64,000 nt of DNA from Ctenosaura bakeri (taxonomy: Eukaryota > Chordata > Lepidosauria > Squamata > Iguanidae), in NCBI GenBank assembly GCA_948474755.1, contig CAOLHI010001298.1, positions 310,001 to 374,000 on the forward strand, given 5' to 3'. The notes under the pieces are model-generated. The model made no database searches. It had not been told where the DNA came from and saw only the letters and a list, made by a program, of their open reading frames with translations. This document shows positions 48,549 to 57,335 of the stretch, piece after piece. Each line of letters begins with the position of its first letter. The stretch's first letter is position 1. Made by a program: the position numbers and the translations under genes.

Positions 48549-51002
48549 ATGTCCGCGCTCTTCAAGAAGTGCGTGTCCTGCGGGTGCAAAGTTGCCCTCA
48601 ACGACGGCCACAAGGAGTGTCTCTTCTGTTTGGGTGAGTCCCACAACATTCGGACTTGCCCAATTTGCCGGGATTTTACTCCCCAAACTCTCCGCAACCG
48701 GTCCGCGAGACTTAAGTCTTATTGTTGGGAACAGTCTCTGCGGGCGATAGACGAGACCTCCACTTCCAAGATGGCCGACAAGAAGACGACCATGCCATCG
48801 ACGGTATCGGCGGCTGCCGTTCCGTCCACCTCGTCGGTATCGGGCTCGGTACCAGCGAAAACGCCGATCTCGGCGTTACCGAGGATCCTGAAGCTGTCGG
48901 CGGCTGCCAAGTCAGTGAAAGGATCCTCGACGGCGAGGAAGGCTGAGGCTCCCCTGACGGAGACGCCTGCTAAAAAGCGCCCTGCTCCGGACGGAGGCAA
49001 GGGCAAGGAGAAGGAGAAGAAGAAGAAGAAGAAGGAGAAGAAGCGCTCCCCGGCTGGGGACGTTCAACCTCCTCCTCCTCCTCCTACTCAGCAGCCTTCC
49101 AAAGGGCGAGGCGAGTCCGTCGATCTCTCGGATGATGAGATCGAGGACGTTCCCCAACAGCGCCCGGACTCACCTGTGGCAGACCCTCCAACCCTGGTGG
49201 AGGAGCGCCACCGCCCTCCTAGCCATCGCAGGTCGGCCGACCTGCAGCAGAGAGAGCCCTCTGCTTCTCCGGAGCGGCGTTCGACCTCCTTCCGGTCCCG
49301 GTCCCGCTCTTCCGAGCGTCCGGTGGCCTCGCCGCCTCCTAGGGAGACAAGAGAGGAACAACCTCGCTCGTCTGCCTCCAGATACACCTCGGCGTCCTAC
49401 GTGGCCAGGTACGCGAGGGAATCTGAATGGAGAGAGCGCCCGGCCTCTTATCGGTCACATTCGCCATCGTACCGGGATCGGTACCATCGTGGCCCGAGTC
49501 GCTGGGAGACCTTCCGGAGGTCCCGGTCACCTTGTCGACAGCGCGAATCGCGCTCGCCTAGAGGGGACGAGGCTCGGTACCGTCGACGCCGAAGCCGATC
49601 TCTGTCGGACCGCCGCTCCTTCAGCCGCTCTCCGTCTCCTCGATATCATAGGGCGAGGGAGCCTTCACCTCGGTATCGGGCGATATCGCCACCTCCTAGG
49701 GTCACGGCAACGGCGACGCGCCCTACGGAGTCGGTGGTGACTGAGCGGGCTACGACGACGTCAGCCTGCCAGACTACCCCTGTCACCACTAAGAAGGTGA
49801 AGTCAGTAGTCAGCCAGCCCAAGCGGGACGCTGCTACTACCACCGCCCCGGCTGCAGAGAAGCCTAGGAAGGCAACACCTGTGGCGACTACGAAGGAGCC
49901 GGCAAGCGAGCGGCGAGAGGACTCACCGACCTCAGAGTCGTACGACTCGAGTGCGGAATCAGAGGTGTCTGAGGCAGCCTCCCAGGAGTCTCCTCCGCTG
50001 GGATTCGGGGACCTGATCCCAGATTCTGCTCCAGAGGACGTCCACCAGTTCTCTGCGATGCTGCTCCGCATGGCTACTACCCTCGGCCTGAAGATCGCCG
50101 ATGCGGAGCCGGAGGACGACGATCCAGTCTTCTCCGTCTTTGAAGGGAAGCAACCTGCCACGGCCCCGCTGCCTCTCCTGCCCCGGGTATCCAGACTGGT
50201 GAAGGCCGCCTGGGATAGGCCGGCCTCGACTCAGCCGATACCGCAGCGGTTGGAACACCTCTACAGGGTGCAGAAGGATAACGCCGGTTATCTCTTTAAT
50301 CACCCTGCACCGAACTCTGTGGTGGTCGAGTCGGCACAGACGAAAGGCTCCGGCAGGCAACACACCACCCCGCCGGACAAAGAGGGCAGGAAGTTGGACG
50401 CCTATGCAAGAAGGTTCTATTCCGCCGCCTCCTTGCAGATCAGGCTGTCCAACACTCAGGCTTGCCTCGCGGCATACCTGAAAAAGGTGCTCGATCGCCT
50501 GCAACCGGCGATGGAGGCGGTACCAGAGGACATCCGCCAAGCCTCCTCCGTGATCTTCAACGAGGCCATCTCCATCGCTCGGCAGCAGATGGCCTCCTCC
50601 AGGCACGCAGTGGAGATTGCCTCCCGGGTCATGGCGGGATCCATCGGCCTGCGCCGCCATGCTTGGCTGCGGCCGGCCGACATCCAGGAGGACACCAGAA
50701 GGAGGATTGAAGATCTCCCCTTCGACGGTGAGGGCCTATTCAATTCGTCCACCGACGAAGCTTTGGACAATCTCGTTAAGGCGAGGCTGACCGCCAAGAA
50801 GATCGGGCTACAGCCGGCCAGGCAAGCCCGCAGGGCCTCCACCTTCCGCCCATCCTGGCGACGATCTTCCACCTCGTCGTTCCAGCGTTCGGCCCAGTCT
50901 GGACAGTCGAGACCGTCCTCCGGCTCATCGGCCAGACGCACGATTAGACGACGCCCGGCTTCGTCCAAGAAGTCCTCCTCCGAGACAAAGTCTCGGTTTT
51001 GA
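48549..51002 (+). CDS. DIRS ORF1, Gag-like protein, 817 aa
   Basis: It starts at a real ATG and is open for 817 codons. Residues 8-40 form a zinc-binding cluster (C8, C11, C24, C27, H32, C37, C40), with the DIRS-type CLGESH sequence. Residues about 150-165 form a Lys-rich tract. Residues about 200-380 are rich in Arg-Ser (SRSRSSERP, FSRSPSPRY), like SR proteins. The last 250 residues contain a helical region with repeated Arg and Ser at the end. It is presumed to bind element RNA and form the particle. It overlaps ORF2: the ORF2 frame is open from 50791. There is no interruption. The assignment rests on position, the zinc cluster and family precedent. Confidence 0.8.
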   Translation: MSALFKKCVSCGCKVALNDGHKECLFCLGESHNIRTCPICRDFTPQTLRNRSARLKSYCWEQSLRAIDETSTSKMADKKTTMPSTVSAAAVPSTSSVSGSVPAKTPISALPRILKLSAAAKSVKGSSTARKAEAPLTETPAKKRPAPDGGKGKEKEKKKKKKEKKRSPAGDVQPPPPPPTQQPSKGRGESVDLSDDEIEDVPQQRPDSPVADPPTLVEERHRPPSHRRSADLQQREPSASPERRSTSFRSRSRSSERPVASPPPRETREEQPRSSASRYTSASYVARYARESEWRERPASYRSHSPSYRDRYHRGPSRWETFRRSRSPCRQRESRSPRGDEARYRRRRSRSLSDRRSFSRSPSPRYHRAREPSPRYRAISPPPRVTATATRPTESVVTERATTTSACQTTPVTTKKVKSVVSQPKRDAATTTAPAAEKPRKATPVATTKEPASERREDSPTSESYDSSAESEVSEAASQESPPLGFGDLIPDSAPEDVHQFSAMLLRMATTLGLKIADAEPEDDDPVFSVFEGKQPATAPLPLLPRVSRLVKAAWDRPASTQPIPQRLEHLYRVQKDNAGYLFNHPAPNSVVVESAQTKGSGRQHTTPPDKEGRKLDAYARRFYSAASLQIRLSNTQACLAAYLKKVLDRLQPAMEAVPEDIRQASSVIFNEAISIARQQMASSRHAVEIASRVMAGSIGLRRHAWLRPADIQEDTRRRIEDLPFDGEGLFNSSTDEALDNLVKARLTAKKIGLQPARQARRASTFRPSWRRSSTSSFQRSAQSGQSRPSSGSSARRTIRRRPASSKKSSSETKSRF

Positions 51003-51003
51003 C

Positions 51004-52917
51004 GTGCCTGGCAGGACCTACCAATACCCACTCTTCAGCCTACCATCAGCGCTCGGAGACCGACCGACTCTGGCTCGACATCTCGCGGAGTGGCAATGTG
51101 TCACTACGGACTCTTGGGTGCTTTCCATCGTCCGTCTTGGCTACGCCATCGAGTTTCTCGATATTCCTCCTCGAGGCGTTTACTATTCCACGCCGTCGAG
51201 TCCGGCCCTCCTGGAAGAGATCCAATCCCTCCTCCAGAAAGGGGCGATCGAGCAGCTCCCGCAAAAAGCCAAGACCACCGGCTTCTTCTCCAGGTACTTC
51301 ACGGTACCGAAAGCCGACGGTACCCTCCGGCCGATCCTAGACCTCAGAGGGGTGAACTACTACATCCGCCCCAAAAGGTTCAAGATGGTCACGATACCGT
51401 CGATCCTGCCCTTCCTACATCGAGGGGACTGGTTCGCCTCCATCGATCTCCAAGACGCATACTTCCATATCGCCATTCGCCCGCAGCACAGACGGTACCT
51501 CCGCTTCGCAGTCGACGACACCTGTTACCAGTACAAGGTGCTGCCGTTCGGACTCTCGACTGCCCCAAGGGTCTTCACCAAGTGCATGGCCCCGGTGGTA
51601 TCCTTCCTGCGGACGAAGGGTGCTTCTGTCTTCCCTTACCTCGACGATTGGCTGTTGGTGGCGTCCTGCAAACAGAGACTTTACCACGACGTCCACATGA
51701 CGTTGTCACTCCTGACCCGCCTTGGTCTACGGGTGAATCCGAAGAAGTCCCACCTCGAGCCGGCGAGGATCTTGGACTTCATCGGGGCGACGCTCGACTC
51801 GACCTCCGCCAGGGCGTACCTACCAGAGTCTCGAGCCCAAACCCTGATCCGGGCCGCCGCTCACGCTCGTACGGCCCCAACGTTATCTGCGAGAAGCGTC
51901 CAGCAGCTCTTGGGCTACATGGCTGCGACGACCGCTGTGACATATCTCGCCAGGCTGAGAGCGAGACCTCTTCAACACTGGTTCGTCCGCATATTCGACC
52001 CCCTGCGAGACGAACAGACACTCCGACTGCAGCTGCCGGGAGACGTCCGCTCATCCCTCCGATGGTGGCAGTCGCGACGCAATCTCATGTCAGGGATGCC
52101 TTTCCAACAGCCGACACCGAAGGTGACGGTAACGACCGACGCCTCCCTGTATGGATGGGGTGCCCACTGCGGCGATCTCAGAGTCCGCGACAGATGGACC
52201 GACGACGAGACCGCTCTCCATATCAACGCGCTGGAGCTGCTCACCGTCTTGAAAGCGCTACGGGCGTTCCGCCACGTCGTAGCGGGGCGGACGGTCCTGG
52301 TTCTGACGTACAATACCACCGCCGTCTGTTACATCAACAGACAAGGAGGGACTCACTCCACAACCCTGCTCAACATTGCACTCGACTTGTGGGAATGGTG
52401 CATTCGCCTGCATACGCATCCCGTGGCAGTTCACCTGGCCGGCCAGGAGAACACCACGGCAGACGCCCTCAGCAGGGACACCTCATCCCATCACGAATGG
52501 TCTCTCTCCGGAGAGGCATTCAGACTGATTCGGGACCGCTGGGGCGAACCATCGATCGACCTCTTTGCGACCAGGGAAAACGCGAAGTGTCGCCGATTCT
52601 GTTCCAGAGCGGGCCACGATCGTGCCTCCATCGGGGACGCTTTCCAGTTTCCGTGGACCGGGGAACTCCTCTACGCGTTCCCGCCGTTCCCGCTGCTCGG
52701 CCGGACGATATCGAAGATCCTCGCTGACCGAGCCGACGCGATCCTGGTAGCCCTGTACTGGCCGAGGCAACATTGGTTCGCACCCCTGCTACAAGCCGCA
52801 CGAGACGACCTGCTCCGGTTGCCACCGACACCGGACCTGCTCTCCCACTCCGGCGGCCGAGTCCTCCATCCGGACCTGCCACGCCTGGCCCTCCATGCCT
52901 GGAGGATATCGCACTAG
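51004..52917 (+). CDS. DIRS ORF2, reverse transcriptase / RNase H
   Basis: The RT domain spans about residues 60-260, with DLQDAYFHI, LPFGLSTAPRVF and the catalytic YLDD (residues 212-215, codons from 51637). RNase H follows at about residues 370-490, with TTDASLYGWGAH, the Glu of NALELL and the Asp of TADALSR, but the third expected Asp (LTDN-type motif) is Tyr436 (TAC at 52309-52311). A C-terminal domain with IDLFATREN and LYAFPP resembles the extra domain that DIRS elements often carry, sometimes described as methyltransferase-like. The first codon here is GTG; there is no early ATG, but the frame is open from 50791, overlapping ORF1. Expression by frameshift or reinitiation is likely. Confidence 0.85.
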   Translation: MPGRTYQYPLFSLPSALGDRPTLARHLAEWQCVTTDSWVLSIVRLGYAIEFLDIPPRGVYYSTPSSPALLEEIQSLLQKGAIEQLPQKAKTTGFFSRYFTVPKADGTLRPILDLRGVNYYIRPKRFKMVTIPSILPFLHRGDWFASIDLQDAYFHIAIRPQHRRYLRFAVDDTCYQYKVLPFGLSTAPRVFTKCMAPVVSFLRTKGASVFPYLDDWLLVASCKQRLYHDVHMTLSLLTRLGLRVNPKKSHLEPARILDFIGATLDSTSARAYLPESRAQTLIRAAAHARTAPTLSARSVQQLLGYMAATTAVTYLARLRARPLQHWFVRIFDPLRDEQTLRLQLPGDVRSSLRWWQSRRNLMSGMPFQQPTPKVTVTTDASLYGWGAHCGDLRVRDRWTDDETALHINALELLTVLKALRAFRHVVAGRTVLVLTYNTTAVCYINRQGGTHSTTLLNIALDLWEWCIRLHTHPVAVHLAGQENTTADALSRDTSSHHEWSLSGEAFRLIRDRWGEPSIDLFATRENAKCRRFCSRAGHDRASIGDAFQFPWTGELLYAFPPFPLLGRTISKILADRADAILVALYWPRQHWFAPLLQAARDDLLRLPPTPDLLSHSGGRVLHPDLPRLALHAWRISH

Positions 52918-53930
52918 ACGATCCCGTGCTCGGTACCGTCCTCGTCGCGGCCAGGAAGGAATCCACCCGTCGCAACTATCAATACAAGTGGCGACGCTTC
53001 CTGACCTTCGCTAACGAGAGGAGTGAGCCGGTATCGCCCGCGGGGCTCTCTACCGTCCTGCATTTCCTCCTGCACCTCCGACAACAGGGGCTGGCGTTTC
53101 CATCCCTGAAGGTGTATCTCTCCGCGATCGTGGCATACCAACCGCCACGGTCGGCTGCCTCGGCCTTCTTCAGGAACGATACCGTTAAGCGGTTCCTGAA
53201 AGGACTTCATCATCTCTACCCGCCGGTATCGCCGCCGCTACCGCCGTGGTCCCTCTCGCTGGTGCTCTCGCAGCTGACAAAGCCGCCCTTTGAGCCGATG
53301 GCGACCTCGGATGATAGGCTCCTGACCATGAAAACTGCCTTCTTGGTAGCGGTGACCTCAGCGAGGCGAGCGGGTGAGATCACAGCTCTTCGATCCGATG
53401 AGCCCTTCACGGTCTTCCACAGAGACAAGGTGGTCCTGAGACCTGACATCTCGTTCCTGCCTAAGGTGGTGTCCAGTTTCCATCTCAACCAGGACATCAT
53501 CCTGCCTGCCTTCTTCCCGAACCCGACGACACCGTTGGAGCGGTCTCTCCACTCCCTGGACGTGCGTGGGGCCGTGGCCTTCTGCATGGACAGGACTGCT
53601 TCCTTCTGACAGACGCCGCATCTCTTCGTTTGCTATGGGCGACGTCAGAAGGGCCTCAAAGTGTCCACCCAGCGCTTCTCCAAATGGGTGGTACGGACTA
53701 TTCAACTGGCGTATGAGCTCGCGAGGAAGCCTCCGCCAGTCCTGCTTCGAGCCCACTCCACCAGAGCGGTGGCTACTTCTGCGGCCCTCCTGCGAGGAGT
53801 TGACCTGCATGAACTCTGCCGTGTGGCGACCTGGTCCCAACCATCGACCTTCGTGCGCCACTACAGGCTCGACTGCCGGTTGCGCAGAGATGCCCGGTTT
53901 GGACGTGAGGTGTTGGCTTCCGTGCTGTAG
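52728..53930 (+). pseudogene. DIRS ORF3, tyrosine recombinase with in-frame stop
   Basis: The frame is open from 52728 (overlapping ORF2 by 190 nt, no early ATG) to a TGA at 53607-53609, then open again in the same frame to TAG at 53928-53930. The core-binding region includes RNYQYKWRRFLTFA. Catalytic residues visible are Arg in SARRAGE (53364-53369), the HxxR motif HSTR (53754-53765) and the nucleophile Tyr in RHYR (53862-53864). In DIRS this enzyme inserts the circular copy by site-specific-type recombination. The stop separates the first Arg from the HxxR and Tyr, so this copy cannot make the full enzyme without readthrough. Confidence 0.85.
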
Positions 53931-53967
53931 GACCTGACCCGCCGTCCGACCGGTAAGCTACACAGTC

Positions 53968-54063
53968 TCCTAGTGTATGAAGGCACAGAGACCACGAAGA
54001 AGAAGAACAGGTTGCTTACCTGTAACTGTGGTTCTTCGAGTGGTCATCTGTGCCATCATACAC
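53968..54063. repeat. DIRS internal complementary region
   Basis: The first part (to about 54004) is the exact reverse complement of the left extension. The second (from about 54005) is the exact reverse complement of the right extension, up to ACAC at 54063. Together they equal the reverse complement of a right-end/left-end junction (CGAAGAAGAAGAACAGG). This is the segment proposed to template end completion of the circle in DIRS. Confidence 0.9.
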
Positions 54064-54117
54064 ACCCGCCCTTCCTCCCCTCTTTCTCAGGTCCCTGTAG
54101 GTTCTACGGCGGACGAC

Positions 54118-54303
54118 AGAACTGAGGAGAGACCGTTGCTCGGCGGGAGGAGCATGCGCAGTACCGGCGTGGGGGAGGGGTTCCCGCCAAGCGAACAAGC
54201 TCTAGAAGTTTCCGAACGCTACCGCGCAGGCGCTAAAGCTCCTAGTGTATGATGGCACAGATGACCACTCGAAGAACCACAGTTACAGGTAAGCAACCTG
54301 TTC
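54118..54303 (-). repeat. DIRS right terminal repeat
   Basis: Inverted partner of the left repeat, followed by a unique outer extension ending CAACCTGTTC at 54303. Identity with the left repeat is complete over about 135 bp by eye. Confidence 0.9.
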
Positions 54304-55051
54304 ATCTACAGCTACATGGCAAAAGGGGTGATATTATTCTTCATTAAAGTAGTTATATCTTTTTTGTTACAAAAGCAGCAACAAAGATCTTGAAGGACAC
54401 CTGATTTGGAGGTCAAAGCTTGCAGATAAAATCAGTCCATTTGTCAATTCACTGTTTTTAGTCCTGATATTTCCTTCGAAAATAAATGGATATGTGTCCT
54501 GAAGCATCTTTGCTGTTTTCTATGGGTTGTGAAAACAGGTTTATTAGAAGCTTAGATGTCAAAACAAATGGTGGTTTAAGATAAATTTGTTTGTTTACCC
54601 ATGATCTCTCCTTCCTTGTAATCTAATATTTAGTCACTGGAGGAAGTACAAAGATGGATAATGTGTTCCTTGAAAATCTCCCATCTGTGCTGGTTGTTTC
54701 CTTGGAATAAGCAAAAGTATTATGTCTTTCAAACAATTTGAGATAATGCAGTAAATTCAACTGCAGATTCAATGGAATTACAAATTCTATAGTAATTATG
54801 ATAATCATTTGCCTATTAGATGAAACATACCCACAATGTTCTTTCTCATAATGTGTATTCAGAACCTTCAAACAGAGCATAACAAAGTATTAATGCAAAT
54901 AAAACTTTTTAAAATTAGTCAACTGCAAGTGAATCTGGAAATAAAATGCCAATGGTAAGTAGACCTACTGGGAGTAGAAAAGAAGAGCTTGAGAAAAGAA
55001 AACTCTCTTCCCTACCCCTTACAGTCTAGAAAAGCGAAATAAAAGTGCATA
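54304..55051. other. Unassigned spacer
   Basis: AT-rich flank of the DIRS element, no gene or repeat seen. Confidence 0.4.
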
Positions 55052-55500
55052 GAGGTATTCCTCAGTTAATGGAATACCTGTCTTACTTCTTTAACTGAAA
55101 AATTGGTACCAGAGGCAGAAATAACATAGAAAGGGTAGGGATAGGTTCTTACAATACAAAAGAGAGTTCAATGTGTTTCAGCGATTTTTTTTGTCCTAAA
55201 CTAACAATATACACATTTGAAACGAAACAACCAGATCAGGTAAGCCTTGCATAATTAAATAAAAACATGTTGAACCTGCTAGAGATGACTTGAAGCCTTC
55301 TTCCAAAATGTGTTCAGGGATATTTTTCCCTTTCATCAGCTTCCACTTTTCTTATGATTTCTGCTTTGGTGAGTGAGCTTACAGATCTCTGCTTCTTCTG
55401 GGAGTAGCTGGTAAGGCAAGTACATCTGCTGTCAGCCTTTCTCTCTGATTTTCTGTTCACACATCCTCAACAAGAGATTCTGGAGGCAGCTACTGTTTAC
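55052..55500. mobile_element. Tigger/pogo-like element, copy C, truncated
   Basis: It starts GAGGTATTCCTCAGTTAATG after TA and is collinear with copies A (15040) and B (15868) through ACACATCCTCAACAAGAG. The right terminus is missing. Confidence 0.6.
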
Positions 55501-55534
55501 CATTTTAAAAGGGGAATCTCTTATTTTCTGTTTC

Positions 55535-55640
55535 CTGCGTGAATTTGTTTTCAGATATCAGTATACTGAGCTGCCTTGAACCCCATTAGTGAGGAAAAGA
55601 TGGGATATAAATGAATAAAATAATAAAAAAAAACATATAG
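55535..55640 (+). mobile_element. L2 3' tail
   Basis: GAGCTGCCTTGAACCCC, GGGATATAAATGAATAAAAT and an AATAAAAAA tail match the L2 terminus. Confidence 0.5.
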
Positions 55641-55759
55641 AGTCAGATTATAATTATGAAGATTCAGATACGAGGAATTCAACATAAATTTTAGTATATA
55701 CAGTTTTCACTGGAACTGGAAAAACAAGCAAGGGATACAGAGAAATAAATCTAGCTATA

Positions 55760-56154
55760 CAGTGAGCTCACCACTTTCATAGGGGTTAGGGGCTCAAGAC
55801 TCCTCCAAATGTAAGAAAAACTTGAATAAAAATAAAAATCACAAACAATTTTTTTTTAAAAAACCTGACAATACTTCTCTAGGAATATGTAGGTCCTCCA
55901 GTGTGCTTCTAGGGTCCACCTCTGGCAGAGGTGGGCAATACAGTCATACTGGAGGACCTAACAATGCCAAGAGAAGTGTTCTCTCTAGGAATCACTAGGT
56001 CCTCCAGCGCATCTCTTAGATCCACTAGATTCCTAGAGAGAACATATATTTTCTGTGACAGGGGCAAATAGAATAAGATTCTTTTTTAAATAAATAAATA
56101 AAATAACTTGCAAATACTACTAGTGCTGATTCTGTGAAAGTGGAGGGCCCACTG
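55760..56154. mobile_element. Tigger-like element with TA duplication
   Basis: It starts CAGTGAGCTCACCACTTTC and ends GAAAGTGGAGGGCCCACTG, with TA on both sides (55758-55759 and 56155-56156). Inside, TAGGTCCTCCAG and CTGGAGGACCTA blocks form an inverted pair. Same family as 45608. No transposase. Confidence 0.7.
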
Positions 56155-57019
56155 TACTGTCCAACTGTCCTGAATTAGCTGGGACAGTCCCAATTAATCC
56201 TGTCATCTCACATTTCCAGCTGCTTTTAAAACGCCCTGGTTTCTCTCTTGTCTTCTCACTTTCCTCCTTTATATTTGGCTTACTTCAGTTGCTGTGAACT
56301 GAGATCAAAGTGCAACAGTAGTTTACACTGAATAAACTCAGCAGCGGGGAAAAGATGCAGTGGGGGAACTGAAGTAATTCTTGAGCAATTTCTGTGAATT
56401 GTGGCATCACTCCTATGTAATTTTGTGCATCTGCTGAACTTGGTGTCCTTGACTTCCTGAAAAGTTAACATCACTTGCTATTTTCTGGATGTTTTGCCTG
56501 AAATGGGATGAAAAAAGGTAATTTCTGTGGAATTCTTGTGACTTGTGGCATCTCTCCTACCTAGTTTTGTGTGGCTGGTGAATCTGCCAGGTATGGCACC
56601 TCTATTCCCACATCAAGCAGTAGGACAGCTGGGGACAGTGCTACCAATAAAAGATAATTTAAAATAAAATGTGATAAGCTTTAAGCTAGACTCTTCTGTA
56701 TTTTTTCCTCCAAAAGACTAACACGACTAAGTCCTTGAGAAGTCTGTCTTCCTTTGTGTAAGAATACACATATAAAAGTTGAAAGCAAGTAACAAATTTA
56801 GTGTGGTACACCTGTTTCCCCATCAGTACCACATGATAAATACAAATTTATAACTCCTATTTTCTTTAAAGACCCTTTTAACTTAGGACTTTATGTGCCT
56901 AAGCAATAGTTTCAAAAGACCATAATGTATACCTAAAACAAGGTATTAATTCTGGCATTAATCCTGAAGGAACTTTATTATTTTAAATTACTTACAAGAA
57001 ATCTAAGGCAAACAATGAG
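56155..57019. other. Unassigned region
   Basis: AT-rich sequence with no supported gene or repeat. Confidence 0.4.
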
Positions 57020-57069
57020 ACTCTCTCTCTCTCTCTCTCTCTCAATCTCTCTCTCTCTCTCTCTCTCTG
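57020..57069. repeat. (CT)n microsatellite
   Basis: Two CT runs separated by CAAT. Confidence 0.9.
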
Positions 57070-57204
57070 TGTCTAAGTATCTATCTGGCCATCTAGGAGC
57101 ATCCAGTACAGCTTTCCAGAAACCTGGAGAAAATACTATAGAGCTTACATTTTTCTGGAAACTCTGTAATGATTGCCATGTCTTTGCACTGTGTACTGGT
57201 ATGC

Positions 57205-57335
57205 TTATTTGTTGTTGTATGGCTTCAAGTTATTTCTGAACCTAAGATGAGTATATCATGGGGTTTCTGGGGGCTGAGAGTATGTGATGAACCCAAACCA
57301 CAAGACCACATTGGCTCTTAGCTCTATAAAAAAAA
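57205..57335 (-). mobile_element. ACA-type SINE fragment
   Basis: TTGTTGTATGGCTTCAAGTT, TATCATGGGGTTTCTGGGG and GGCTGAGAGTATGTG match the reversed SINE tail. The remainder (ACCACAAGACCACATTGGCT) is the reversed 5' part with an internal deletion. Confidence 0.55.

Larger units (their letters stand above)
48217..54303 (+). mobile_element. DIRS-like tyrosine recombinase retrotransposon
   Basis: A 6,087 bp element with three ORFs in DIRS order (Gag-like, RT/RNase H, tyrosine recombinase), inverted terminal repeats and an internal complementary region. It has no protease or DDE integrase, which separates it from Gypsy and retroviruses. DIRS elements integrate through a circular DNA intermediate joined by the recombinase and leave no target duplication; none is seen here. 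It is markedly GC- and CpG-rich compared with its flanks. The terminal segments match each other exactly over long stretches, suggesting recent arrival. Two lesions (in RNase H and the recombinase) indicate that this copy is not autonomous. Confidence 0.9.

Noticed and set aside
49646..51031. Long minus-strand frames opposite DIRS ORF1 (171, 233 and 191 codons)
   Set aside because: Antisense shadows of a GC-rich coding region with low stop density; no motif.
51090..52727. 545-codon plus-strand frame inside DIRS ORF2
   Set aside because: It overlaps the RT/RNase H frame, which holds all catalytic motifs; the Pro/Arg-rich translation is a shadow.
48217..54303. Gypsy or retroviral identity for the RT-bearing element
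   Set aside because: No direct LTRs, protease or DDE integrase; instead inverted repeats, an internal complementary region and a tyrosine recombinase.
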